Below, piece after piece: positions 40,128 to 49,756 of a DNA stretch of 64,000 bases. Origin of the DNA: Klebsiella spallanzanii (lineage in GTDB: Bacteria > Pseudomonadota > Gammaproteobacteria > Enterobacterales > Enterobacteriaceae); contig NZ_CABGGS010000046.1 in the NCBI RefSeq assembly GCF_902158555.1, forward strand, positions 186,001 to 250,000, given 5' to 3'. The notes under the pieces were generated by a model, which did not search any database, had not been told where the DNA came from, and saw only the letters and a list, made by a program, of their open reading frames with translations. A program made the position numbers and the translations under genes. Within the stretch, counting starts at the first letter, position 1, and every line of letters begins with the position of its first letter.

Positions 40128-41078
40128 GTGACGCGCTTTCTGATCGTCTGGAGCGTCTTCAGCGTAAGAAAATGGTCCGCGCAGCTGAGCTGGCGCTACC
40201 GGCCTTTTATCGGTCACGGTCAAAAGGCGGTGCGCACGCTAATGCGTTACATCCCCATGCCCCTGCTGCTGACAATAGCCCGTGCGTTGTGCTGGCTGCG
40301 TCTGCTGGGCAGGCAATATCGCGGACGCACCGCCGTGGCGACGCAAAACTACCGCTGCCTGACGGGCGCCGATGGCCATATTGATGCCGCATGGATTGCC
40401 ATGCGCCGCCAACTGCTGGAGATGGGGGCGACCTGGGGACAGCACCCGATCACGTTGTCGCAGATACAGGCGTGCACGCAGGAACTTGATGCCGTTGTCG
40501 CTCCACTGGTGGCGCAAAAGACACCGGTTGTCCTCGCACCGTTGCACTGCGTGTCCGATATTCTGGCGGCGATGGTCGGTGCCGGGGTAACGCCTGGGAA
40601 AGCCAGCGTGGTGGTCTCTTCCAGCGCGGAAAGCTATACCGCCGCCAGCCGCAAAATGGGCGGCGTCGCGCTCTCTTACTGCTCCATTCATCAGGATAAT
40701 ACTGCGCTGGCCAGCGAGCTGATGGCGTTAATGACTAACGTCTCGGAAGGGCGGGAAAATATGATTATTTTTCCGGATATTCCCGCCGACTATACCGTGC
40801 AGACCCATGAGGCGCAGTCCGGGAAAATCCGCTGTCGGCTATTTGACCGCCCGGCAAAATTACATAGCGGCGTACAGCGCTTCTCGCGCATCGTGGCAGC
40901 GCAGGTGGTTTTTTATCACCTCTATTATCAGCAAGGGATAAAAATAAAAATCTACTCCCCGCTGTCGCCAAAAGAGGTTGCGGCAAAGCTGCCGACGATT
41001 ATTGAAAACACTCTGCGGGATTATCCACAGGATTGGCTTTTATGGCACAGCCATTCGCTCTACTTTATTAATCACTGA
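40128..41078 (+). CDS. LpxL/HtrB-family acyltransferase
   Basis: 316 residues. The overall pattern is that of lipid A late acyltransferases: RGRTAVATQNYRCL, WIAMRRQLLEMGATWG, then the active-site block VLAPLHCVSDILAAM, MIIFPDIPADYTV and the RLFDRPAKLHSGVQRFSRI region. The usual H-x4-D/E catalytic pair is seen here as H-x3-D (H-C-V-S-D), a deviation. Such enzymes take acyl chains from acyl carrier protein at the inner membrane. Because this one lies between a DsbA-like gene and the exporter, and the train also encodes an ACP, the acceptor may be the secreted peptide rather than lipid A. That is inference. Confidence 0.78.
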   Translation: MTRFLIVWSVFSVRKWSAQLSWRYRPFIGHGQKAVRTLMRYIPMPLLLTIARALCWLRLLGRQYRGRTAVATQNYRCLTGADGHIDAAWIAMRRQLLEMGATWGQHPITLSQIQACTQELDAVVAPLVAQKTPVVLAPLHCVSDILAAMVGAGVTPGKASVVVSSSAESYTAASRKMGGVALSYCSIHQDNTALASELMALMTNVSEGRENMIIFPDIPADYTVQTHEAQSGKIRCRLFDRPAKLHSGVQRFSRIVAAQVVFYHLYYQQGIKIKIYSPLSPKEVAAKLPTIIENTLRDYPQDWLLWHSHSLYFINH

Positions 41079-41087
41079 TGCATCATC

Positions 41088-43199
41088 ATGAAAAAGATTA
41101 TCCCTGATATGGTTTTTCAGGAAGAGACCAATGAGTGCGGTCTTTCCTGTATTGCGATGCTGGCGCAAACCCAGAATATTCAGTGCTCTCTCCCGGCATT
41201 GCGGGAAATATTCCCGGCGTCCGATCATGGGACATCGTTGAGTGATTTATCCGTTATTCTGCAACAGATTGGCATTGCCACTGCGCCAGTACTGTTCGAT
41301 CACGATGAACTCCATGCGCTGCCGTTCCCGTCCATTTTGCACTACGGCGCGAGCCACTATGTCCTGCTGGCCTGGCGTAAAGGCGATTACGTCTGCGTAA
41401 TGAACCCGGCAATGGGTCAGCAGTGGCTGCCGTTTTCAGCATTAAAAAAAGAGATTAGCGGCTATGCGCTGATCCTCGAAGAGGATCCCGGCGTTATTGC
41501 CAATCAGGATCCTGTGGTTGCCGACGCGCAGCAGGAGATGCCTAAGGCGATGAGCCTGAAGGAAACCGCGGCGGTACCGGGCATATATAAACTGATGTTA
41601 TTGACCTTCCTGGTATCGCTGACGCTGTTTTTAATGCCGACGATGGTCAGCCGGGCGATTAATCAGGCCTTTTCTGACGTTCAGAATACGCAGTTTCCTT
41701 ATCTGTGGTTCATCCTCGCCTTTGTCGTCTCCACGCTGCTGGCGCTGGGCGTCAGGGTCATTAGCGAGCGGTTTATCCGTCGTTTTGTCCTGCTTAAGAG
41801 CGATATTGGTTTTTCCCGGTTGCTGAATAACCCGCTACGCTTTTTTGAAAAACGCGCGCCGGGGGATGTTTTCAGTCGTTTTATCGCCTGGCAAGGCGGG
41901 ATGTTGCAAAAAATTGAGTTGGATAATGGACTTCGCTCGGACTGGATAATCTGCGTTATTGCCATCGGTATTATGTTCTGGATCTCCCCGGTGCTGGCGC
42001 TGATTTCCGCCGTGGGCATTGTGGTGATGGGGCTGATTAGCGTCTGGGCGATATTCCGCGACCGCTGGTATACGCAACAGCTGCAGCTGAAAAGCGCAAC
42101 GCTCAATGACTTTTTTATGGAGACCCTGCAAGGGGTGTTAACCATAAAAACCGCCGGGCTGGAGACCCAGCGCAAAGCGCAGTTTGCTCGTTTGTCTCAT
42201 GACCTTTTCACCTGCCTCCAGCGCCAGAAAGTCTACCAGCAGGTAAAAGAGGGATTGTATCAACTGACCGGCAGCCTTGAGATGGTGGTCTTTATGCTGG
42301 TGGTGCTGCCGCTGGTACACGCAAAGCTTATCTCGCTTGGCGACTTTTTTGCCTACAGCTTTTTGCGGCAAATTTTTACCTCCTACGTGACGCGGATATT
42401 TTATGCCGTGATCCGCAAATCGCAGCTGCATGTGATTGATACCCGGGCACAGGGCCTGTTTACGAAGCATGAGCTGTCTGCGCCCCTGTTTTCTCCCCTC
42501 AGCGGAGAGGCGGTTCCGCGACTGGCGTTCGAGCAGGTGAGCTTTCATTACAGCCCGCAAAGCCCGGTGCTAAATGCTGTTGATCTTATCCTGGAGCCTG
42601 GCGATCAGCTGGCGATCGTCGGTGATTCCGGCGCGGGGAAAAGCACCTTGCTGCGGCTGATGGCCGGGCTTTTCTCCGCGCAGGATGGGCGAATTTTGCT
42701 GAATAACAATGAAGCAAATGCCCAGCAACTGGCGTCGCAGGTATGGCTACAGAGCCAGGAAGATATTCTGTTTAACGCTTCGGTGCTGCAAAACATCACC
42801 CTGTTTGACCCGTGGTACAGCGACAGCGAGCGTGGACGAGTGGAGGCTCTGGTCAATAAAATGGCGCTGGGTCCGGTGGTGCAGGCGCTGCCGGGAGGAA
42901 TGGAGGCGTTGATCCGTGAGAGCCACTCCGCGCTCTCTTTAGGCCAGCGCCAGCGGCTGATGCTGGCGAGGGCGCTTTACAGCACCCGACCTATTTTGCT
43001 GTTCGATGAGCCGACCGCCAACCTGGATGATGATACGGCGGAAACGGTGATTGCCGCGCTGTGCCAGCACTGCCGCGAACATGGCAAGACGCTGATTGTC
43101 GTGACCCACAGCGCGCCGATTTTGCATCATTTCTCGCGGGTTTATCGCCTGAACGCAGGTGAACTGCACGATATTGCGCAGGGAGTGCCGGTCCAATGA
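41088..43199 (+). CDS. Peptidase-containing ABC exporter (C39 family, PCAT)
   Basis: 703 residues. The N-terminal C39 peptidase domain (about 1-135) has catalytic Cys17 in QEETNECGLSCIAML and His90 in ASHYVLLA; the usual Asp of the following D-P pair is Asn106 (VMNPAMG). Membrane segments lie at about 160-430. The ATPase has Walker A GDSGAGKST, signature LSLGQRQRL and Walker B ILLFDEPTANLDD. Such proteins cut double-glycine leaders and export the core. This one is the obvious partner of the 69-residue precursor. It overlaps the MacA-like gene by 4 bases. Confidence 0.92.
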   Translation: MKKIIPDMVFQEETNECGLSCIAMLAQTQNIQCSLPALREIFPASDHGTSLSDLSVILQQIGIATAPVLFDHDELHALPFPSILHYGASHYVLLAWRKGDYVCVMNPAMGQQWLPFSALKKEISGYALILEEDPGVIANQDPVVADAQQEMPKAMSLKETAAVPGIYKLMLLTFLVSLTLFLMPTMVSRAINQAFSDVQNTQFPYLWFILAFVVSTLLALGVRVISERFIRRFVLLKSDIGFSRLLNNPLRFFEKRAPGDVFSRFIAWQGGMLQKIELDNGLRSDWIICVIAIGIMFWISPVLALISAVGIVVMGLISVWAIFRDRWYTQQLQLKSATLNDFFMETLQGVLTIKTAGLETQRKAQFARLSHDLFTCLQRQKVYQQVKEGLYQLTGSLEMVVFMLVVLPLVHAKLISLGDFFAYSFLRQIFTSYVTRIFYAVIRKSQLHVIDTRAQGLFTKHELSAPLFSPLSGEAVPRLAFEQVSFHYSPQSPVLNAVDLILEPGDQLAIVGDSGAGKSTLLRLMAGLFSAQDGRILLNNNEANAQQLASQVWLQSQEDILFNASVLQNITLFDPWYSDSERGRVEALVNKMALGPVVQALPGGMEALIRESHSALSLGQRQRLMLARALYSTRPILLFDEPTANLDDDTAETVIAALCQHCREHGKTLIVVTHSAPILHHFSRVYRLNAGELHDIAQGVPVQ

Positions 43200-44356
43200 C
43201 GCGAGCATTTTTCTGCCGTCCTAAAATGTTGCTGTTTGCGCTGGCCGCGATGGCGGCCATTATCGCTGCCGTTTTCTACCAGCAATCGCGTCCGGCACAG
43301 GCCGAATCGCTCTATACCGTCGCGCTCGATCGTGGAGATATCGAAAAAGTGGTGCTGGCGAGCGGGATTATCAAACCCGCTGTCCAGGTGAGCGTCGGCG
43401 CTCAGGTTAGCGGTCAGCTACGTAAGCTGTACGTGCGTCAGGGCGAGCGGGTACAAAAAGGACAGCTGCTGGCAGAAATCGATCCGACGCTGCAGCTTTC
43501 CGACCTACGCAACGCGAGCGCGCAGCTGGCCAGCGCCAGAGCGCAAAAACTGGCCTCTGAGGCGACGCTGGTGCAGTACCGCAAAGCGCTGGCGCGCGAA
43601 CAGGCGATGAACCGCGACGGTTCCGGGGTGAATAGCGATCTTGAACAGGCGCAGGCGCAGTACGCCGCGCAGGTTCAGCAAATTGCGGTTAACGAAGCGC
43701 AGATAGTGCAGGCGGAAATGAGCGTGCAGACCGCCAATGCCAACCTCGGCTATACCCGCATTCTCGCACCGATGGATGGTGAAGTGCTGGGCATTGTCAC
43801 CCGCGAAGGGCAAACCATCGTCTCTTCACAAATTGCGCCGACCATTCTGGTGCTCGCCGACCTCGATAAAATGCAGGTGCAAACGCGCATTTCCGAAGCC
43901 GATATCCAGAAAATCCACCCGGGACAGCCGCTGTGGTTCTATGTTATCGCCGATCCGCAAACGCGTTATGAAGGGGAGCTTGGCTACGTCCAGCCTGCGC
44001 CTCAAGAAGCGCTGGAAGAACAAAACGGCGGCGCTTCCGCCGGTAATCAGCAGAGCAGCGCGATTTACTACAACGGTACCTTTGAAGTGGATAACCGCCA
44101 GCGATTGCTGAAAACCTCAATGACCGCCCAGGTGTTTATCCGCATCGCCCAGGCGAAAGAGGCGCTGCGCGTACCGGTCGCCGCGCTGGGGCGCTCTCTG
44201 GGCGATGAACGCTACCTGGTGATGGTGCAAAAGGAGAACGGCAGTGAGCAACGGACCGTGCGCATCGGCATTAACGACCGCCAGTACGCGCAGGTTCTGG
44301 AAGGGTTGCAGCCCGGCGAGCGGGTGGTGATCCCGCAGGATGCGGGGTCTCTCTGA
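43196..44356 (+). CDS. Periplasmic adaptor subunit, MacA/HlyD type
   Basis: 386 residues. N-terminal membrane anchor (KMLLFALAAMAAIIAAVFYQQ), lipoyl-like half motifs (VSVGAQVSGQLRKLYVRQGERVQKGQLLAEIDP and AEMSVQTANANLGYTRILAPMDGEV), a coiled-coil hairpin between them, and a barrel domain. It is closest in style to MacA and precedes a MacB-like gene (one-base overlap). It would bridge the inner membrane transporter and the outer membrane channel, and may also serve the C39 exporter. Confidence 0.9.
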   Translation: MTRAFFCRPKMLLFALAAMAAIIAAVFYQQSRPAQAESLYTVALDRGDIEKVVLASGIIKPAVQVSVGAQVSGQLRKLYVRQGERVQKGQLLAEIDPTLQLSDLRNASAQLASARAQKLASEATLVQYRKALAREQAMNRDGSGVNSDLEQAQAQYAAQVQQIAVNEAQIVQAEMSVQTANANLGYTRILAPMDGEVLGIVTREGQTIVSSQIAPTILVLADLDKMQVQTRISEADIQKIHPGQPLWFYVIADPQTRYEGELGYVQPAPQEALEEQNGGASAGNQQSSAIYYNGTFEVDNRQRLLKTSMTAQVFIRIAQAKEALRVPVAALGRSLGDERYLVMVQKENGSEQRTVRIGINDRQYAQVLEGLQPGERVVIPQDAGSL

Positions 44357-46299
44357 TGACTAAGCCGTTGATCGTGCTGAATAACGTCACTCGCCATTTT
44401 GTCGCCGGGACGCAGACTATTCCGGTGCTGAAGTCAGTTTCCCTGACCATTATGCCCGGCGAGATGGTGGCGATTATGGGCGCTTCCGGCTCGGGTAAAT
44501 CGACGTTGATGAACATTATCGGCTGCCTGGACAAACCCAGCAGCGGCGAGGTTTATATCAACGGCATTGCCACTCATCTGGCCGATAGCGCGGCGCTGGC
44601 GGAGCTGCGCAGCCGCTGGCTGGGGTTTATTTTTCAGCGCTACCATCTGATGCCTTATTTGACGGCAGAAGAGAATATTGCCATCCCGGCGCTTTATACC
44701 GCGATGCCCGCCGCCGAACGCCAGACGCGCATTGCGCTGCTGGCCGAAAAGCTGGGCATTGATGCGCGCTTACAGCATAAACCTGCGCAGCTTTCCGGCG
44801 GGCAGCAGCAGCGGGTCAGCGTGTGCAGGGCCTTGATCAACGGTGCGCAGATCATTCTCGCCGATGAACCCACCGGCGCGCTGGACAGCGTCAGCGGTCG
44901 GGCGCTGATGGACGTGCTGCACCAGCTTAATGCTGATGGCCATACGGTGATCATCGTGACTCACGATCGTGAGGTGGCGCAGCAAGCGCAGCGGATCGTG
45001 GAGATCAGCGATGGGCAGATTGTCGCCGACAACGCCCACGGCGCTCGTCATAATCATGACATTCAGCGGCTGCCCGCAGTACAGGATAATGGGCGCGCCT
45101 CGCTGTCGCGCAGCGTGGGGGAGTCGGTACGGATGGCCTGGCGTTCGCTGCTCGGCCATCGGATGCGCGCTTTTTTATCAATGCTGGGGATCATCATCGG
45201 TATTTCGTCTGTGGTTTCCTCAATGGCGGTGGGGGAAGGCGCCCGGCAAACCATCATGAATGAAATCGGCAAGCTGGGTAACACCACGCTTGAAATCCGT
45301 CCCGGCACCGGCTGGGGCAGCAAGCGTCCGGATATGGAGCGGGCGCTGTCGCTGGACGATATCACCAGTCTCAGCAAGCAGTCCTGGGTGCTGGGCGTGT
45401 CGCCGATTGTCTCCAGCATGACCACCGCGGTGCGTCAGGGTTTTGATTCCTCGATCATTCTCTCCGGGGTTTCCGCCGACTATTTCTCATTGCAGGGGAT
45501 CCGCTTTATCCACGGCAACGGTTTTACCCGCCGGGATGTCGACGACCGGGAGCCGGTGCTGGTGCTGGATGAAACCAGCAAAGAGACGCTGTTTCCCGGC
45601 AATGAAGATCCGCTGGGGAAAATTGTGCAGATCGCCGGTGCGCCGTGGCGGGTGATCGGTGTCGCCAGTAAGCCGGGGCCGAAGGTGGTCAGCGGATTTA
45701 TGTCGGCGTGGATCCCCTATACCTCGCTGTTGCAGCGGATTTCCGGCGATAAGCCGCTGGAGGCGCTGACGCTGCGCTTTCAGGAAACCTTTTCCCCGCA
45801 GCAGGCAGCTCAGCGCGCGGAAAGGCACCTCATTCGCGAGCACGGCAAAAAAGATTTCTTTGTCCAGACCGACGAGCAGCTCGCCAAAGCGCTGCAAAAA
45901 ACCTCTGACTCCATGTCGCTTTTGATTACCGCGATTGCCGCGATTTCCCTGCTGGTCGGCGGCGTGGGGGTGATGAACATCATGCTGGTTTCCGTTACCG
46001 AACGTACTCACGAGATTGGGATCCGGCTCTCGGTTGGCGCACGCCCCACTGACATCATGCATCAGTTTTTAATTGAGGCGGTGATGATTTGCGCGCTCGG
46101 CGGACTCACGGGGGTTTTGGGCTCCTGGGCCGCCGGTAATTTGTTTGCCCTGTTGACACAGGAATTTTCCATGGTCTTCACCTGGCTGCCGGTGGCGATG
46201 GCCTGCGGTTTTTCCGCCCTGATTGGCCTGACGTTCGGCTATTTTCCGGCGCGCCGGGCGGCGCGGCTCAACCCGACGGAGGCGCTGGCCCGCGAATGA
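44356..46299 (+). CDS. MacB-like ABC transporter
   Basis: 647 residues, the usual MacB length. N-terminal ATPase (Walker A GASGSGKSTLMNIIG, signature LSGGQQQRVSVCRAL, Walker B ILADEPTGALDS), a membrane segment at about 265, a large periplasmic domain, and three C-terminal membrane segments (FtsX/MacB fold, GVMNIMLVSVTERTHEIGIR). MacAB-TolC expels periplasmic substrates, including small disulfide-bonded toxins such as STII. Here it could move the processed peptide from periplasm to outside. It overlaps both neighbours. Confidence 0.92.
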   Translation: MTKPLIVLNNVTRHFVAGTQTIPVLKSVSLTIMPGEMVAIMGASGSGKSTLMNIIGCLDKPSSGEVYINGIATHLADSAALAELRSRWLGFIFQRYHLMPYLTAEENIAIPALYTAMPAAERQTRIALLAEKLGIDARLQHKPAQLSGGQQQRVSVCRALINGAQIILADEPTGALDSVSGRALMDVLHQLNADGHTVIIVTHDREVAQQAQRIVEISDGQIVADNAHGARHNHDIQRLPAVQDNGRASLSRSVGESVRMAWRSLLGHRMRAFLSMLGIIIGISSVVSSMAVGEGARQTIMNEIGKLGNTTLEIRPGTGWGSKRPDMERALSLDDITSLSKQSWVLGVSPIVSSMTTAVRQGFDSSIILSGVSADYFSLQGIRFIHGNGFTRRDVDDREPVLVLDETSKETLFPGNEDPLGKIVQIAGAPWRVIGVASKPGPKVVSGFMSAWIPYTSLLQRISGDKPLEALTLRFQETFSPQQAAQRAERHLIREHGKKDFFVQTDEQLAKALQKTSDSMSLLITAIAAISLLVGGVGVMNIMLVSVTERTHEIGIRLSVGARPTDIMHQFLIEAVMICALGGLTGVLGSWAAGNLFALLTQEFSMVFTWLPVAMACGFSALIGLTFGYFPARRAARLNPTEALARE

Positions 46300-47696
46300 G
46301 ACCGCTGACTTTATTACCGTTAATTCTTCTATTACTGACGGGCTGCGGCAATTTGACCCGCAGCGACTATCAGCGCCCGTTGCTGTCGGTGCCGGAAAGC
46401 TGGCAACGAACGGAAGAGCAGAGCGTCGCTTATTCGCAGGAGAAAGGGGGGCGCTGGTGGGACCGCTTCGGCGACGAGCGCCTGTCGCGGGTGATGGGTC
46501 AGGTGCTGGAAAGCAATAACGATCTGGCCGCTGCCGCTCTCACTCTCAAGCAGGCGCGCATTTCCGCCGGATTAACCCGGACCAATATCAGCCCCGATGC
46601 GACGCTCAACGGTACCGGCAGTAACGCAAAGCCGCTCAATAGCGGAGGCTCGCAGGAGAGCTACAGCGCCTCATTATCTCTGAGCTATGAGCTGGATCTG
46701 TGGGGCAAGCTGGCGCGGATCCGCGAACAAAGCGAGTGGGAAGCCATTGCCAGCGAACAGGACTATCGGGCGACTATCCTGTCGACGATTGACACCACCG
46801 CGCAGCTTTACTGGAACATTGCTCTATTGAATCAGCAAATGGCTTATCAGGCGGTAAGTCTGGATATTGCCAGGCAGACGCTGGCGCAAATTGAGTCCTG
46901 GCAGCGAGCCGGGAAGGTGGGGCTACTCGATGTGCTGCAGTCCCGACAGACGGTCATTAGCCGTCAGAACCAACTGCTGAGCCTGAAGCAGCAGCGGGCG
47001 ATTTCCCGTAACGCGTTGGCGCTACTGCTCAACAGGCCGCCTGCCCAGCATACCGATGAGGCCTCGGAACTGGACGTTCGTCAGCAGGTTGCCATCGACA
47101 GTTCGACACCGCTGGCCGCACTCGCCAGCCGACCGGACCTGCAGGCAGCAGAATCGCGCCTGCGCGCGGCGCTGGCGGGTTCAGATGCCGCGCGGCTGAG
47201 CTTTTATCCCACGCTCTCGCTGCAGGGGACGCTCAGCGCCGGTAGCCAGATTTTTCACCAATGGTTTAACGACCCGCTGCGCACCGTCGGCGGCAGCGTC
47301 GCCGCGCCCTTTATCCAGTGGAACACGGTACAGCTCACCGTGGAGCAGGCCAGCGTGAAGGTGCAGCAGGAGGCGGTGAACTTCCGCCGGACGGCCTATA
47401 CCGCGCTGTCGGAAGTGGACAACGCCATGGAGAAGCGGCTTAACGCCGAAGAGCAGCGCGAGCGCCTGCTGCAATCGCTGCTGCTGGGCCAGCAGCGCCT
47501 GACGCTCACCGAAAGCCGCTATCGCGCAGGCGCGGTGGACTATCAGACCCTGCTGAACGCGCAGGACGCGCTGCTTGATGTACAGAATAGCCTCGTGCAA
47601 AACCAGTACGACTATCTTTATGCCACTTTGCAGCTTTGGCTGGCGCAGGGGGGCAATAACCCGCAACAGAGGACATCCCAGAATGAGTCACAGTAA
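46296..47696 (+). CDS. TolC-type outer membrane efflux lipoprotein (NodT family)
   Basis: 466 residues. Lipoprotein signal with lipobox LLTGCGN. Two repeated outer-membrane-factor halves (LSLSYELDLWGKLARIREQ; TALSEVDNAMEKRLNAEEQ), and the NodT-type segment RPDLQAAESRLRAA. It would supply the outer membrane channel for the MacA/MacB-like pair, making the cluster independent of chromosomal TolC. It starts 4 bases inside macB; its 3' end overlaps the ketosynthase gene by 14 bases. Confidence 0.92.
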   Translation: MRPLTLLPLILLLLTGCGNLTRSDYQRPLLSVPESWQRTEEQSVAYSQEKGGRWWDRFGDERLSRVMGQVLESNNDLAAAALTLKQARISAGLTRTNISPDATLNGTGSNAKPLNSGGSQESYSASLSLSYELDLWGKLARIREQSEWEAIASEQDYRATILSTIDTTAQLYWNIALLNQQMAYQAVSLDIARQTLAQIESWQRAGKVGLLDVLQSRQTVISRQNQLLSLKQQRAISRNALALLLNRPPAQHTDEASELDVRQQVAIDSSTPLAALASRPDLQAAESRLRAALAGSDAARLSFYPTLSLQGTLSAGSQIFHQWFNDPLRTVGGSVAAPFIQWNTVQLTVEQASVKVQQEAVNFRRTAYTALSEVDNAMEKRLNAEEQRERLLQSLLLGQQRLTLTESRYRAGAVDYQTLLNAQDALLDVQNSLVQNQYDYLYATLQLWLAQGGNNPQQRTSQNESQ

Positions 47697-48936
47697 ATCC
47701 CCTTATCGCGTGGTGATAACCGGCTATGGTGCGGTGACTCCCCTTGGCGATAGCGCTGCCGAAAGCTGGCAGGCGATCATGGATTACCGTCGCGGCTACC
47801 GCTACGTGGACTTATCATCCCACGGTATTCACACTCACTTTATTGGACAGGTGGAGCACGAACCGAGCCTGAAGGGAGTCCCTGCCGCGATCCGTCGGCG
47901 TCTACCGCGCCACGCGCGCCTGGCGTTAGCTGCCGCGCGGGAAGCGATGGCGATGGCCTTTGCGGAGGAATCGCCCGCCGCGTTTTACGATCCGCTGATG
48001 TGCGGCGCGATAATCGGCACCGGTTGGGCCGGGCTGGATGAAAGCTACGAGGCGGTACCGGAGTTTGAGAAAAAAGGTGTTTCATCCCCCTTTAGCTGCT
48101 TTTTCTCTATGCCGAACGTGACTACCGCCGCCTGTAGCCAGCTGTGGAATTTGCGCGGTTATCAAAATACCCCGGTCGCCGCCTGCGCCACCGGTACCAT
48201 CGCCATTGGCGAGGCTTATGATGCGATTCGCTTTGGCCGCGCCAGTATGATGCTTGCCGGCGCCGGGGAGGCGTTAAACAGCGTTTGCGCCATCTGGAAT
48301 ATTGATGTGCTCGGCGCGCTGAGTCGGGAAACGGAATCGCCGGAGCGAGCCAGCTGCCCGTTCAGCCAGCAGCGCAGCGGGTTCGTGCTTTCGGAAGGGG
48401 GGGCAGTGCTGTGCCTGGAAGAGCGCGAGAGCGCCATCGCGCGCGGGGCGACGATCCTCGCGGAAGTCACCGGCTATGCCAATTTCTCCGACGCGGTGGA
48501 TTTCACCTCTCCGGCGGAAGACTGCGTGGCCCGCGAACAGACTATCCTCTGGGCGTTGCGCAGTGCGGGTCTTCAGCCCGCCGACCTCGACTATATCAAT
48601 GCCCATGGCACTTCTACGCCGCTTAACGATATTAATGAAACGCAGTCGCTGAAAAAGGCGCTGGGTGATGAGGCGTACCGGATCCCGATATCCAGCACCA
48701 AAGCATACTCCGGGCATCTTATTGCCGCTGCGGGAAGCTTCGAAACCATCGTCTGCTTACAGGCGATGGCTGCGGGGATTATGCCGGCGACGGCGCATCT
48801 AACCCAGCCCGACCCACAGTGCGATCTTGACTATATTGCCGAAGGGCATCGCCAGGGGGAGATTCGCCGGGCGCTGAATCTGAGTTTCGGTTTCGGCGGA
48901 GCCAACGCCGCGCTGGTGCTGGAGAAACACGCGTGA
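47683..48936 (+). CDS. Beta-ketoacyl-ACP synthase (FabF-like)
   Basis: 417 residues from ATG 47683 (MSHSKSPYRVVITGYGAVTPLG); the frame runs further upstream inside the channel gene but is not used. The complete C-H-H triad is visible: VAACATGTIAIG (Cys), INAHGTSTPLND (His) and KAYSGHLIAAAG (His). It condenses malonyl-ACP with an acyl chain. It belongs to a four-gene acyl-chain set with dehydratase, ACP and ketoreductase, translationally coupled to the exporter genes. Dedicated rather than housekeeping use is inferred from location. Confidence 0.92.
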   Translation: MSHSKSPYRVVITGYGAVTPLGDSAAESWQAIMDYRRGYRYVDLSSHGIHTHFIGQVEHEPSLKGVPAAIRRRLPRHARLALAAAREAMAMAFAEESPAAFYDPLMCGAIIGTGWAGLDESYEAVPEFEKKGVSSPFSCFFSMPNVTTAACSQLWNLRGYQNTPVAACATGTIAIGEAYDAIRFGRASMMLAGAGEALNSVCAIWNIDVLGALSRETESPERASCPFSQQRSGFVLSEGGAVLCLEERESAIARGATILAEVTGYANFSDAVDFTSPAEDCVAREQTILWALRSAGLQPADLDYINAHGTSTPLNDINETQSLKKALGDEAYRIPISSTKAYSGHLIAAAGSFETIVCLQAMAAGIMPATAHLTQPDPQCDLDYIAEGHRQGEIRRALNLSFGFGGANAALVLEKHA

Positions 48937-49739
48937 CGCGCCTGCACTACACCCTGGCCGATGCGCATCAATGGGCGGCGTTTTCTGGCGATGACAACCC
49001 GATTCACTTCGAGCTCGCGGCCGCGCGGGCAATGGGCGGGAGCCAACTGAGCGTGCACGGGATGCGCGCGCTACTCGATGTGAAGCGCGATGTCCAGGCA
49101 CGATTAATATATCCAACCTCAAGTGCAGCACGTTATTTGAAGTGTCAGGTTCGCCTGCGCCGACCGCTGTGGTGTGATACCGACTGGCTGTTAACGCCCG
49201 GGGCGGTAAAAAATCGCGTGTTATCCGCCGCATCGGTCATCAACCCGCAGAATGACGAAGTCTGTTTGGCCTGTCAGATGAGCCAGGCCACAGAGCCGGA
49301 ATCGCTGGCGGGAAAGCAGCCCAGCATACTCGCGCCAAACACGCTACTCGCCCTGCAATCCCACTTCAACAACACCTGGCCCGATCTGGCGCAGTGGCAG
49401 TTTCTTGACGCGTTGCTCTTTCGTCAGCTAATTGGCGATCAAGCGCTATTGCGCCAGGAGAACATTGCGGCCCTGCTCGGGCAACGAGAAACCTCGTTGC
49501 AGCAAATTTTTACCCGCTACCCGGTGCTGCAAACCCATCAGGAAGTGGTTTTTGATGATCGTCTCGCGGGCAAAGGGTCGCCAGTCTCGCCCGAATCCCT
49601 GTCGCTTTGGCTACTGCCTTCGCTGGTGGTTGGAGACATTGAGCTGGGGGCTGTGGTGCGTATTGCGGCGGCGGCGCAGCTGGACGATCTGGTTATGACG
49701 AACGTGATTACGCTAAAAGTTGGCCCAGTGACCAAATGA
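48933..49739 (+). CDS. MaoC-like hydroxyacyl dehydratase
   Basis: 268 residues from a GTG start that overlaps the ketosynthase stop. The N-terminus carries the R-hydratase motif AFSGDDNPIHFE followed by GSQLSVHGMRAL, the hotdog active site with the Asp-His pair. The C-terminal half is less typical and may be a second, degenerate hotdog unit. It would dehydrate the beta-hydroxyacyl intermediate. Role by family and context. Confidence 0.8.
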   Translation: MTRLHYTLADAHQWAAFSGDDNPIHFELAAARAMGGSQLSVHGMRALLDVKRDVQARLIYPTSSAARYLKCQVRLRRPLWCDTDWLLTPGAVKNRVLSAASVINPQNDEVCLACQMSQATEPESLAGKQPSILAPNTLLALQSHFNNTWPDLAQWQFLDALLFRQLIGDQALLRQENIAALLGQRETSLQQIFTRYPVLQTHQEVVFDDRLAGKGSPVSPESLSLWLLPSLVVGDIELGAVVRIAAAAQLDDLVMTNVITLKVGPVTK

Positions 49740-49756
49740 TAATTAAGGATAATTCT

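Noticed and set aside
40128-41078. Housekeeping lipid A acyltransferase
   Set aside because: The fold is right but the location, altered active-site spacing and coupling to exporter genes argue against it; kept only as an alternative.
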